Shown here piece after piece: positions 9,977-18,662 of a DNA stretch of 64,000 nt. Within the stretch, counting starts at the first letter, position 1. Each line of letters opens with the position of its first letter. The position numbers and the translations under genes are program-made. This DNA is from Amylibacter sp. (GTDB lineage Bacteria > Pseudomonadota > Alphaproteobacteria > Rhodobacterales > Rhodobacteraceae). The notes under the pieces are model-generated. The model searched no databases. It was not told the origin of the DNA and saw only the letters and a program-made list of their open reading frames with translations. The stretch lies in contig JAJFHZ010000034.1 in NCBI GenBank assembly GCA_021775355.1, positions 62,001 to 126,000 on the forward strand. Direction: 5' to 3'.

Positions 9977-10940
9977 CGGATACTCCTGCACCAGATTTCC
10001 TAGCCATGATCTTATTCCTGATCTTAAAGAAAAGATCATCCAGCCCGCCGGGCAGGAACACCAGGAAAAAAATTAATGTGCCACCGAACAATAAGGGTCG
10101 CCATTCCAGAAGCGGTCGTGACCATTCAAAGATGAAGGTCATCAGGATCAGGCCCATGATCGGGCCCCAGAACGTGGTGGTGCCTCCGACCACGATCCAG
10201 ATGATGAGGTAGACCATTGTGGTCACGTCAAAGTTTTTCGGGTCCACCGCACCCAGCCGATGGGCCAGCAGCGCACCGGCGATGCCCGCAAAAAACGCAC
10301 CCAGTCCAAAGGCAAGCGCGCGGTAGCGCGGGACGTCAATGCCGACGCTTTCCGCCAGACCTTCGTCTGTATAGAGTGCTGTGAACGTCTTGCCGATACG
10401 TGACTGGTCGATCCGGTACATGATGATCAGGCAGATCAAGGCCACGGCCATCACGAAATAATAGTAGGGCATCGGCTCGAAGAAATCGATCGATCCAAGC
10501 TCACCGTTTGGGATGCCGATCATGCCGCGTGGACCGCCAAATGGGTAGCGGAACTTGATCCAGATCAGGCGAATGAGCTCTCCCAACGCAAATGAGGCGA
10601 TGAAGAAGCCAAAGCCGCGGGTTCTGATCAGGGGCGTGACCATGATGAAGCCAACGATACCGGCAACGACCGCCGAAAGCGGTACTGTCAGGAAAATGGT
10701 TAGATCAAACCACTTTGACAACAGCGCCGTTGTGTAGGCGCCAACCCCCATCAAGACGACATGTGAAAGCGACCAGTCGCCCGTAGTGGCCGGAATACGA
10801 TAGCTGCAAACTAGGATCAGGTTGATCATGAACAGAATGAAAATCTCGATTGTGTAAGCGCGCACCATGAACGGTATTGCACAGCCGACTGCGATGACGA
10901 CTGCAAGTAAAAACAGCGGTTTCCAGTTTGGTATGCTCAT
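9963..10940 (-). CDS. livM: branched-chain amino acid-type ABC transporter permease (LivM)
   Basis: 325-residue inner-membrane permease with about nine hydrophobic segments. The LivM hallmark region is seen in LSHVVLMGVGAYTTALLSKW and in GIAGALLAHRLGAVDP, with a conserved TTFWGPIMGL loop. Lies between livH and livG with short overlaps on both sides (4 bp with livH), consistent with one transcript from the substrate-binding gene at 13269. Confidence 0.9.
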   Translation of the reverse strand: MSIPNWKPLFLLAVVIAVGCAIPFMVRAYTIEIFILFMINLILVCSYRIPATTGDWSLSHVVLMGVGAYTTALLSKWFDLTIFLTVPLSAVVAGIVGFIMVTPLIRTRGFGFFIASFALGELIRLIWIKFRYPFGGPRGMIGIPNGELGSIDFFEPMPYYYFVMAVALICLIIMYRIDQSRIGKTFTALYTDEGLAESVGIDVPRYRALAFGLGAFFAGIAGALLAHRLGAVDPKNFDVTTMVYLIIWIVVGGTTTFWGPIMGLILMTFIFEWSRPLLEWRPLLFGGTLIFFLVFLPGGLDDLFFKIRNKIMARKSGAGVSDVAS

Positions 10941-11806
10941 GCTTTCACCCGCCCCAACAGGCCCTCGGGTCGCACGATAAGAATAATTGCCATGCAGGCA
11001 ACGCCGACCATCTGGGCCGTCACAGCGTCAGACAGTGTGGTCACAAACGTATGGATGAAGCCAAGCAGGACCGCGGCCAGAACCGCACCTGCGATGCTTT
11101 CCATGCCGCCCATCACCACAACGATGAATGCTGTCAGAATAACTCCGTGCCCCATATATGGGGTCACAGGATGGATGGGCGCCATCAACGCGCCAGCAAG
11201 CCCCGCCGAGGCACCGGATATCCCCATCGCCAGCATTGTCATTTTGTTAATGCCTATCCCCTGCAGGCGGGCTGTATCTGGATCTTGCGCACAAGCACGC
11301 AATGCCTTGCCATACTTGACTTTAAAAAGGAAATACCACAGGCAGGACAGCATGACGATCGCAACCGGGACTACCAGAACCCGTTGCCAGCCGATTTTGG
11401 CACCCAGAATATCAGCCGCACCCATGTAAGGTGTGGGAACCGAGCGCATCAACCCGACCCCCCAGGCTTGGCCCACCAGAACCTGTAATATGAACGCAAG
11501 CCCTGCGGTCGCCATAAAGCCAGCCAGAACATTTGAACGTGTGGGCCTGAATATCAGCCGCTCAGTGATGATCCCCATTGCGCCGACGATCGGCACGGCC
11601 ATAAGCACCGCAATCGGGAATGGCCACCCTAAAAGCGCATAAAAAACATAAACCACATAAGCGCCGGCCATAAAAAATTCGCCGTGGGCAAAGTTCGCCA
11701 TTTTCATAACGCCGAAAGCCATCGCGAGACCAACCGCGATCACCGCGTAAATTGATCCGGCAACGATCGAGTTGGCAATTGTCTGTATCAGTAAAGCAAG
11801 ATCCAC
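10937..11806 (-). CDS. livH: branched-chain amino acid-type ABC transporter permease (LivH)
   Basis: Permease of about 289 residues with eight or so transmembrane segments. The LivH signature GSIYAVIAVGLAMAFGVMKMANFAHGEFFM is obvious (quoted here in part: MANFAHGEFFM). Start choice: the frame is open to 11857, but the GTG at 11806 has an ACAGG sequence just upstream and gives the usual VDLALLIQTIANSI start. ATGs at 11824 and 11821 are alternatives without a good ribosome site. Followed directly by livM. Confidence 0.85.
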   Translation of the reverse strand: MDLALLIQTIANSIVAGSIYAVIAVGLAMAFGVMKMANFAHGEFFMAGAYVVYVFYALLGWPFPIAVLMAVPIVGAMGIITERLIFRPTRSNVLAGFMATAGLAFILQVLVGQAWGVGLMRSVPTPYMGAADILGAKIGWQRVLVVPVAIVMLSCLWYFLFKVKYGKALRACAQDPDTARLQGIGINKMTMLAMGISGASAGLAGALMAPIHPVTPYMGHGVILTAFIVVVMGGMESIAGAVLAAVLLGFIHTFVTTLSDAVTAQMVGVACMAIILIVRPEGLLGRVKA

Positions 11807-11904
11807 GAGCCTGTGTCCCATCATCAAGAGTGTTTGTGGATAATGCGGACGCAACAAAGCGCCCGCAAGTCTTATAGTATCCGACAGTTAAATCGGTGGC
11901 CAAA

Positions 11905-13269
11905 TCAGCGTTGATCGAACATCTGGCCCTTATCGCGGACAACCTTGATGATTTCGTCCTTGCGGTTGTCAAACCACTGTTCGAACCGAACCACGGCCTG
12001 CACCCGCTTGACACCGTCGCGCACCTCGTTGATCGGAATCGGAGGTGATACCATGTTGTCGATACCCCACATTTCCTTACCACCCATTTTACCTGGCCCA
12101 AGAATGGTCGGGATTGAATCCTGACCACGCAGAGTATCTAGCACGACATCAGGGTCAACGGTTCCGGCAAGCTTGACGCCTTCAGCCCAAACCTTGAACG
12201 TGATCACGTGATCCCAGTCGATACCGGTGATTTCACGATGTACATCTTCCGGCCCGCCTGGTCCGTAACGAGCATTCCACTCGGTCATGAAGTTTTCCTG
12301 CCAGGATGGCGAGCCCCACCACGGGTCGTCAAACAGCGGGAAGCTGTCTGTTGCGCCTTCAAGGTATTCCTTCGGAACTTTCTGCAGAATTGATTCCGTG
12401 TCCAGATAGTTCGCCGAAATCAGACCTTTGAAGCCTTGCAAGTATAACTGTTCGACGATCTGCACAACGAAGGTCGGATAGCTGAGATTCAGCGAAACAA
12501 CTTCCGGATTGGTTGCCAGCATGGCCGAAACAACCGGTGCAAAGTCCGTGGTCTCAATAGCATAGTTTACGTCATAAACCACTTCCCAGCCATCGGACAA
12601 GGCCGAGCCAACTTCCCATGCCTGAGAGGTCAGACCAATGGTATCATCTTGTGAAATCACCGCCCAGCGTTTTAGATGCGGGTTGATGAACCGGTGATAG
12701 AACGGGCGCAGCATGTCGATACGCGGCGTCACATCGCCACCTGCGATCAGGTAGGGACGGTCGGGTTTGATATCCGTGGAGATAAGGCTGGCATAGACCA
12801 CTTTCTTTTTAGTCAGGAATGGGTGCGTGGCATCCGCCGGGTTTCCGCCAATGGCGCTGATGAACTTGACGTCTTTTTCCAACACCAGCTGTTTCGCGCC
12901 TTGCAGCGCTTTGGAACCTGTTGCCTCGTCGTCAAAGGCATACATCTTCAGCGGGCGGCGCTCACCACCCACCAACAATCCGCCTTCGGCATTCACGGCG
13001 TCAATATACAGCTGGTTTCCGGTCAGACCCGGCAGACCCCACCCGGCGTCAGGACCGGACAGTGCTCCAAGGAAACCGATGTTGATCGGATCTCCGGTGG
13101 GTTCGGTCGCTGCAGCAGCCGGGCCGATAAGGCTTGGTACTTCAAAAACTGCCCCGGCGGATACTGCGGCGGCGGCGGCAATCGAAGCCGAAGTATATTT
13201 AAAGAAACCGCGTCGGCTAATACCGTTCTGCATTGTGGTTTTTTCAGTGTCTGTTTCGGTAGTCATCAT
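11905..13269 (-). CDS. Liv-type ABC transporter substrate-binding protein, Tat-exported
   Basis: 454-residue periplasmic binding protein (type 1 fold, Peripla_BP_6 class). The N-terminus carries a twin-arginine signal, ISRRGFFKYTSAS followed by an alanine-rich hydrophobic stretch ending AAAATE; Tat export is unusual but not rare for this class. The body starts PINIGFLGALSGPDAGWG, the typical strand-loop that binds ligand. A clear AGGGAG ribosome site precedes ATGATG. First gene of the operon with livHMGF. A tandem operator-like element about 80 bp upstream is shared with the amine operon at 15.55 kb, so the ligand may be an amine, amide or related compound rather than a branched-chain amino acid (inference). 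Confidence 0.85.
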   Translation of the reverse strand: MMTTETDTEKTTMQNGISRRGFFKYTSASIAAAAAVSAGAVFEVPSLIGPAAAATEPTGDPINIGFLGALSGPDAGWGLPGLTGNQLYIDAVNAEGGLLVGGERRPLKMYAFDDEATGSKALQGAKQLVLEKDVKFISAIGGNPADATHPFLTKKKVVYASLISTDIKPDRPYLIAGGDVTPRIDMLRPFYHRFINPHLKRWAVISQDDTIGLTSQAWEVGSALSDGWEVVYDVNYAIETTDFAPVVSAMLATNPEVVSLNLSYPTFVVQIVEQLYLQGFKGLISANYLDTESILQKVPKEYLEGATDSFPLFDDPWWGSPSWQENFMTEWNARYGPGGPEDVHREITGIDWDHVITFKVWAEGVKLAGTVDPDVVLDTLRGQDSIPTILGPGKMGGKEMWGIDNMVSPPIPINEVRDGVKRVQAVVRFEQWFDNRKDEIIKVVRDKGQMFDQR

Positions 13270-13350
13270 TATTCTCCCTTGTCGGATTCTTTAAGTCCAG
13301 TTGCGGCGCTCAGGGCTTTTCTGCTTCCTGAGCTAATAATAGTTCGATTT

Positions 13351-13374
13351 TGTCTAGACCAATAGTATACCAAT
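13351..13374 (-). promoter_or_regulatory. tandem 11-bp operator-like element upstream of the ABC transporter
   Basis: On the minus strand two half sites follow each other at 11-bp spacing, ATTGGTATACT then ATTGGTCTAGA. The same layout (TTGG, one base, one base, TA) occurs at 15552-15575 directly before the GntR gene. FCD-type GntR proteins such as NanR bind tandem GGTATA repeats, so binding by the product of 14850-15551 is a reasonable inference. Confidence 0.5.
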
Positions 13375-13629
13375 TAATTGACTATGTTACCAGCTTATCC
13401 AGAAACTGCTCCAAAAATCAATAATTTCTTGCAAATTATCTTGAAAGCAGCCACTATTCACTTGGGTTATCATTGGGTCTTTACGAAAAATAATCATTAA
13501 AAAACAGCGATTAAAACAGCTATTTAAAAAGATAGCAGCTAGTTGCAATTTAGAATGCGCAAGGGTTTTTGTAATTCAATTTGGCCACTCACAGAAACTG
13601 TCACAACGGAGAATTGGTATTAAATCGGT

Positions 13630-13885
13630 TTACTTTCTGGCGTCAGCACCAATTAAACAGAATCGTTGCACATGTAAGGACACAACGGAATAAAATGCCG
13701 TTAAATTCCCTCTTAACAGTGCCAACTGATACACCACTAGCCAGCAGTGTATCTCTTATCTCACGGGCATCGTACCTATTTACTTTCGATAACGGTTTAT
13801 ATTTCTTAATAGCTTTTAGAGGCGGTTGAGTAGCAGCAGTGCTACGCTGTTGAGGTCGTATCGAATGTCGTTCCTGTCTGAAGTC
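13630..13885 (-). pseudogene. fragment of a tyrosine integrase (core-binding part)
   Basis: On the minus strand a coherent frame reads QPPLKAIKKYKPLSKVNRYD then AREIRDTLLASGVSVGTVKR and EFNGI, the pattern of the SAM-like core-binding domain of phage-type tyrosine recombinases. After EFNGI the match continues one frame over as YSVVSLHVQRFCLIGADARK and hits a stop at 13630. No start codon or catalytic domain is present. It lies in the gap between the ABC transporter and the amidotransferase and is unrelated in position to the tRNA-Ser integrase. The rest of 13270-14129 shows only the operator above and a TTGGC-TATTT-GCCAA inverted repeat at 14021-14035. Confidence 0.6.
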
Positions 13886-14129
13886 AACTTATGTGGTGTA
13901 GTAATAAGGGGTACTCATTATTATTCTGGGAAATCAACATTTATTGCCTTTGAGGGTATTGTCAGATTAAACTGATTTGCTATGTTGGAATGTGGATTTG
14001 GTCTGTTTTGAAAAAAGTGTTTGGCTATTTGCCAAGCAATACAACAAACTTCACCAATCTGTAATAAGGTTGGGGGATTAGAGCACATACCTTCGTTTTA
14101 TCTGACAATGCCAACGAGAGGACCCCGCC

Positions 14130-14849
14130 ATGCATATCTTAGTTTTACAACATGCCGTCGTTGAACACCCTGGAGTGTTCCGCCAGTTTCTTGCGGAAGA
14201 CGGTCATAGTTGGGATGCTGTGAATTTGAATTTGGGGGAGCCTTTGCCAGAAATTTCTGGCTATGATGCGCTTTGGGTTATGGGTGGGCCAATGGACGTT
14301 TGGCAAGTGGACAAATACCCTTGGCTAGAAGCAGAAAAAATTTTTATTCACAAAGCTGTAGCGGAAGACGGTGTGCCCTATTTAGGCCTGTGCCTGGGGC
14401 ATCAACTTCTGGCGGAAGCTTTGGGTGGTAAGGTTGGCAAAGCTGAAACACCTGAAATCGGGGTCATGGATGTCCAGTTGACTGAAACAGGTGCCAGCGG
14501 AATTCTGTTTGACGGACTGCCCGAGCGTTTCAAGACGCTACAATGGCACAGCGCCGAGGTTACAGATATGCCCCCTGGCGCCCAATGTCTTGCAACCTCA
14601 CCTGCCTGTAAATTTCAAGCGTTGCGTTGGAATACGCGCGCGTATTCATTACAATTTCATTTGGAAGTTGAACCTGACACCATAACAAACTGGGCAGGTA
14701 TCCCCGAATACTCTGATGCGTTACTGAATGAGATGGGGCCAGATGGGGTGAGTAAGCTCGCCCTTGATTGTGAACGGCAGATGAACACGTTTAACGAAAT
14801 GGCTGAAAGGGTCTATATCAATTGGCTTCAGACATCGGCGAAAACCTGA
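14130..14849 (+). CDS. class I glutamine amidotransferase-like hydrolase
   Basis: 239-residue GATase1 domain protein. The nucleophile elbow GLCLGHQLLAEALGG (Cys near residue 91) and the His-Glu pair in LQFHLEVEPD (near residue 174) form the usual triad, with GGPMDVWQ giving the oxyanion-loop glycines. No synthase partner domain is fused, so it resembles stand-alone GuaA-like or gamma-glutamyl hydrolase (PuuD-like) enzymes. Its location beside a glutamine-synthetase-like ligase and FAD amine oxidase fits hydrolysis of a gamma-glutamyl amide (inference). Ends one base before the convergent GntR gene. Confidence 0.75.
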   Translation: MHILVLQHAVVEHPGVFRQFLAEDGHSWDAVNLNLGEPLPEISGYDALWVMGGPMDVWQVDKYPWLEAEKIFIHKAVAEDGVPYLGLCLGHQLLAEALGGKVGKAETPEIGVMDVQLTETGASGILFDGLPERFKTLQWHSAEVTDMPPGAQCLATSPACKFQALRWNTRAYSLQFHLEVEPDTITNWAGIPEYSDALLNEMGPDGVSKLALDCERQMNTFNEMAERVYINWLQTSAKT

Positions 14850-15551
14850 TCATGTCTCTGCTGCTCTGGTCAAAGACAGTCGCGCCGTTTCCAAGTGATC
14901 CTTCATCAGATTTGCGGCTGTTTCAGGTTCACGAGACCGGATAGCCTCAACGATCTGTCGGTGTTGCTTGTTGTACTCTGTGATGATTTTGAAATCCAAG
15001 GTCAATTGCCGCATACGCTGCCAATCACTCTGACCGCGTATTGCTGTGATCTGGGAAATCATCCAGATAAGCAGTTTGTTGCCTGTGGTTTTGGACAGGA
15101 CTTTATGAAATTCGGTGTCAAATTCAGCAAAAGAAGTTGGGTCATTTCGACATGCATCCATGCGGTCGCACAGCGCGTTCAAACGGTCGAAGTCCTGTTG
15201 CCGCCCATGTAAAACTGCCAGACGACAAATATGTGGTTCAAGTGCGAATCTCGCGTCAATCAATTCCAGCGGGTTAGCATCATTAATGGGTGATGAGATG
15301 GTATCAACAATCTTGTGCACAATATAAGTACCGCTTCCAGGCCGAGTTTCGACAAATTTTTCTTCCTCTAGCCTCATTAATGCTTCGCGCACGGTTCCAC
15401 GCGCAACACCGTAGAATTCCGCCATATTCCGCTCAGAGGGTAGTTTGTCGTGAATTTGCAGATTCCCTTTCTGAATTTCGTTTCTCAAATGCAATGATAT
15501 TTCGGCGGCGCCTTGACGTTTACTGGGGAGTTTTTTACTTATATCGCTCAT
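14850..15551 (-). CDS. GntR-family regulator, FCD subfamily
   Basis: 233-residue repressor-type protein. The N-terminal winged helix shows KLPSERNMAEFYGVARGTVREALMRLE (quoted motif: GVARGTVREALMRLE), and the C-terminal half is an FCD ligand domain with the metal-binding pattern D...H...H (EFDTEFHKVLSKTTGN and the later QHRQIVEAIRSRE, DHLETA). Divergent from the amine operon at 15709 and immediately preceded by the tandem operator 15552-15575, which implies autoregulation and control of both directions. Confidence 0.85.
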   Translation of the reverse strand: MSDISKKLPSKRQGAAEISLHLRNEIQKGNLQIHDKLPSERNMAEFYGVARGTVREALMRLEEEKFVETRPGSGTYIVHKIVDTISSPINDANPLELIDARFALEPHICRLAVLHGRQQDFDRLNALCDRMDACRNDPTSFAEFDTEFHKVLSKTTGNKLLIWMISQITAIRGQSDWQRMRQLTLDFKIITEYNKQHRQIVEAIRSREPETAANLMKDHLETARLSLTRAAET

Positions 15552-15575
15552 TTATTATACCAAAATTAGTCCAAT
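15552..15575 (-). promoter_or_regulatory. tandem operator-like element between gntR and the amine operon
   Basis: Minus strand reads ATTGGACTAAT then TTTGGTATAAT, two half sites at 11-bp spacing abutting the gntR start codon. It shares the TATACCAA core and spacing with the element at 13351-13374 upstream of the ABC transporter. Binding here by the FCD-GntR protein would repress its own gene and could regulate the operon beginning 134 bp away. Confidence 0.5.
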
Positions 15576-15708
15576 TATGTGTAATTCCACTTTTTTTGCC
15601 AGATTGGTTCAAAAATGGTTGATTTACGGTGGTTTCTGTATTTAGGATCATTGTGGGGGTGTGCATTGGAATTGTCAAAACCCCTACGCATTTGTGGAGA
15701 AAATCAAT

Positions 15709-17052
15709 ATGGCTATGCCAACCCATGTCGAGTACCTTGTTATTGGTGCAGGGATTCATGGCTTGTCAACTGCTTGGAAGCTGGCGCAACGTCTTACCGA
15801 AAAGGGCGAAACTGTTGCCGGCAGAGTGGTCGTAATTGACAAAACTGGGATTGCAGCTGGTGCGTCGGGAATTGCATGCGGTGTGGTCCGCAATAACTAT
15901 TTTCAGCCGGCCATGCGTCGCCTTATGGCTCATTCTGTTGATGTTTGGGAGAGTGATCCTGACGGGCTTGCATACCATCCAGTCGGCTACATGCAGATTT
16001 CCAGCGATTCTATGCGAGATGATGTTGGCTCTATCTACGCGCAACAACAGGCCATCGGCTATGAGAGCGTGTTTATCGAAGGTGCAGATGCTTCGATGTC
16101 GTACATGCGTGGCATATTTGGCGATTGGCAAGCGCAAAATATCACCAGTGTTTTGCACGAAAAGCGTGGCGGATTTTCCAACCAAACGAAAACAATGTAT
16201 GCGCTGGCTGACAAGGTCGAAAAGCTGGGTGTGCGCATCATTTCAGGTGTTACCGTAAAAGGATTTAATACCGAAAACGGATCGGCAAGTATTCAATCGG
16301 TGGAAACCGATAAGGGCGCAATTACTTGTGAAAGAGTTGTAATTGCAGCCGGACCGTGGGCGCGTGATTTTTGGACGATGTTGGATCTGCCGGGCCAAAT
16401 CACGGTCAAAGGGCTGGACGGCGTGGTCCATAATGATGTTGACATGTGGCGGTTCTGGCAACTTGAAGAAGGTGTTCTTCAAATGGACCCTGGCCTTGGG
16501 CGCGCCGATGACGGCACACTGCCGCCTGTGATCCATGTTGATACGGATGCTCCTTTATATTCGACCGTCGATGGTTCATTGGTCACGGATGAAATGTGGG
16601 GCATCTACTACAAGCCGGATTGGCATTTTGGCGGCATTCAGGGTGGCGCATCACCTTATAAGGTAGAAACGCCATGGGACAAAGTTCAGATAGACCCCTA
16701 CGGCCCGTCCAGCCCGGAATTTGTGGCATCCGATGAATTTGCCCATATGTGGGTTTCCGCGTTGGCGCATTGCCAGAAACGCTATGAAGGGCAGATGGGA
16801 AAATACCATCGTGAAGCATCGGGTGGCATCGGCTGTTTCACTGCCGACAGCTTCCCTGTTTTTGACCATTTCCATGAAAACGCAACCGTAATTGCCGACA
16901 GCAACCATGGCTGGAAAATGCTGGGTGTTGGTCACTTGATTGCCGACGAAGTTCTGGGTGAAACCCAGAAATTATTGGAACCTTTCCGGTTCGATCGCTT
17001 TGAAAAAGGTGAACTGCACCCAGTGTCCAATTCACCATATCCGTGGAGCTAA
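15709..17052 (+). CDS. FAD-dependent amine oxidoreductase (DAO/DadA family)
   Basis: 447-residue flavoprotein. The Rossmann motif VIGAGIHGLSTAWKLA starts near residue 10, followed by the family loop TGIAAGASGIACGVVRNNY. The C-terminal GIGCFTADSFPVFD...NHGWKMLGVGHLIADE matches the FAD-closing region of the DAO superfamily (sarcosine oxidase, dimethylglycine dehydrogenase-like, glycine oxidase). The frame opens at 15661, but ATG 15709 has TGGAGA upstream and the usual short lead before the FAD motif. Heads an operon with the ligase and glutamate-synthase-like subunits, so an N-alkyl-glutamate or gamma-glutamyl-amine substrate is plausible (inference). Confidence 0.8.
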   Translation: MAMPTHVEYLVIGAGIHGLSTAWKLAQRLTEKGETVAGRVVVIDKTGIAAGASGIACGVVRNNYFQPAMRRLMAHSVDVWESDPDGLAYHPVGYMQISSDSMRDDVGSIYAQQQAIGYESVFIEGADASMSYMRGIFGDWQAQNITSVLHEKRGGFSNQTKTMYALADKVEKLGVRIISGVTVKGFNTENGSASIQSVETDKGAITCERVVIAAGPWARDFWTMLDLPGQITVKGLDGVVHNDVDMWRFWQLEEGVLQMDPGLGRADDGTLPPVIHVDTDAPLYSTVDGSLVTDEMWGIYYKPDWHFGGIQGGASPYKVETPWDKVQIDPYGPSSPEFVASDEFAHMWVSALAHCQKRYEGQMGKYHREASGGIGCFTADSFPVFDHFHENATVIADSNHGWKMLGVGHLIADEVLGETQKLLEPFRFDRFEKGELHPVSNSPYPWS

Positions 17053-17109
17053 CGAAATTAAACCAAGGGGTGAGAAACCCTGTTATTGAAACCAATCAGG
17101 GAGTAAAAA

Positions 17110-18588
17110 ATGGCTGAAACAGACCTTGAAAGATTTGTAGATGCGCCTGGGCGTGACGAAAAAATCAAAGAAGTCCGCAAGATGATCGACGCAATGGGGA
17201 TCGAATATCTCTATCTTCAATTCGTCTCGATTACCGGTAAAATCATGGGCAAAGGTATTCCTGCCGATCACTGGGAAACCGTAGCAAAAAAAGGGTTCCA
17301 ACTGGTTTACGGTGCAACGATGAATCTGTTCACCGACCGTGCCGGTAATTATTTGGGTTATGGCCCAGAAGCCGCTGAACTGGTTGGTATTCCAGAGCCG
17401 GAAACCTTTATGCAACTTCCTTGGGCCCCAGAAATTGGCAGGATGTATTCCACGCTGTTTCGCAATCGTGAGGAAAAAGTAAATCCGGGTGGCTACTTGA
17501 CGTCAGACGGTCGCGGCAATCTGCGCCGTATGCATGAAGAGTTCAAGAAAAAGCACGGCCGCAGTCTGCGCATCGGCACCGAGCCGGAAATGATGTGGCT
17601 GAAATATGATGAAAACGGCAAGCCGAATGATGGCTATTCAAAGCCGTATTGCTATCATATCGACCAATTTGAATCTTTGCGCCCCGTATCTATGCAGGCC
17701 ATTCGTTATTCGCGTAAAATGGGTCTGGATATGATCCAGGGTGACCACGAGGACGCGCCGGGTCAGTTGGAACTGAACTGGATGTTTGATGATGTCCTGC
17801 GTAACGCTGACCGTTTGACAACCTACCGTCAGATCTGCGCACAAGTCGCCCGTGAAAATGGCATTTTCGCCTGTTTCATGACCAAACCGTTCGAAGGCGT
17901 TTCCGCATCGGGGTGCCACCACAACATGAGCTTGTGGCGCGGTGGTGAGGATGAGTTGGTGCGATGCGGCAATGATGTCAACAACCTGCCGGGCATGGCC
18001 GACAATTACATGTATGTCAAAGGTGGTCAAAATACCTTTATGCCAGACAACGATGACCCGCAGATGCCGGGCAAGGAAGGATTGGATGCCATTGGCGGGG
18101 TTGTTCATCACCTACAAGCCCTAACGGCAATCGGTTCGTCGACTGTGAACTCGTACCGTCGTCTTTGGGACACAGGCTTTTGGGCACCAGTGTTTGCGGA
18201 TTGGGGTTTCCAAAACCGTACCACGGGTTTGCGGGTTTCTGCCCCCGGTCGGTTTGAATACCGTTCGGTTGACTCGATGGTGAACCCATATTTGATGGGC
18301 TCGACGTTGTTGGCTGCCATGGATGACGGCATCACTAACGAACTGGATCCGGGTGAGCCTGAAGAGCGAAACATTTATGACGCCATCAAAGCTGGCAAGC
18401 AGGTCAAGAAACTGCCGATGTCCTTGGGCGAAGCGCTGGAACATCTGGAGAAAAGTGAAGTTGTGAAACGTGGCTTACCGGGCGAAATGTATCGCCTGTA
18501 CCACGAGTACAAGTCAGACGAATATGCTCGCTTCATGGCGAGCGTGACCGAATGGGATAAAGACACATACATGGAATGCCTTCCTTAA
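17110..18588 (+). CDS. glutamine-synthetase-like ligase (GlnT / gamma-glutamylamide synthetase type)
   Basis: 492-residue type III glutamine synthetase family enzyme that would join glutamate to ammonia or an amine using ATP. Active-site features: GTEPEMMW (metal glutamates), GDHEDAPGQLELNW, GCHHNMSLW, the arginine in NSYRRLW and FEYRSVDSMVNPYL. The N-terminal MGIEYLYLQFVSITGKIMGKG replaces the usual beta-grasp start. At 492 residues it is longer than the gamma-glutamylmethylamide synthetases I know of (about 440), so calling it GmaS is unsafe; GlnT or a PuuA-like enzyme are alternatives. Context with glutamate-synthase-like subunits and tmm favours amine assimilation. Confidence 0.8.
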   Translation: MAETDLERFVDAPGRDEKIKEVRKMIDAMGIEYLYLQFVSITGKIMGKGIPADHWETVAKKGFQLVYGATMNLFTDRAGNYLGYGPEAAELVGIPEPETFMQLPWAPEIGRMYSTLFRNREEKVNPGGYLTSDGRGNLRRMHEEFKKKHGRSLRIGTEPEMMWLKYDENGKPNDGYSKPYCYHIDQFESLRPVSMQAIRYSRKMGLDMIQGDHEDAPGQLELNWMFDDVLRNADRLTTYRQICAQVARENGIFACFMTKPFEGVSASGCHHNMSLWRGGEDELVRCGNDVNNLPGMADNYMYVKGGQNTFMPDNDDPQMPGKEGLDAIGGVVHHLQALTAIGSSTVNSYRRLWDTGFWAPVFADWGFQNRTTGLRVSAPGRFEYRSVDSMVNPYLMGSTLLAAMDDGITNELDPGEPEERNIYDAIKAGKQVKKLPMSLGEALEHLEKSEVVKRGLPGEMYRLYHEYKSDEYARFMASVTEWDKDTYMECLP

Positions 18589-18607
18589 GGAAGCTTCCAC
18601 TTAACTG

Positions 18608-18626
18608 CGGCGGGTTCGTCCCGCCG
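18608..18626 (+). terminator. hairpin between the ligase and amidotransferase genes
   Basis: Perfect 7-bp GC stem CGGCGGG / CCCGCCG with a TTCGT loop, followed by TTCTATTTCT. The T tract is interrupted, so it may act as a partial terminator or RNA stabiliser that lowers expression of the downstream subunits relative to the ligase. Confidence 0.55.
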
Positions 18627-18662
18627 TTCTATTTCTGCGAACATGAGAAGGAGCGCATCTAA

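Noticed and set aside
12676..13365. 229-codon plus-strand open frame
   Set aside because: Antisense to the substrate-binding protein and its Tat signal; no independent support.
17110..18588. Direct assignment as gmaS
   Set aside because: Longer than the gamma-glutamylmethylamide synthetases I know and N-terminus differs; kept as a GS-like ligase.
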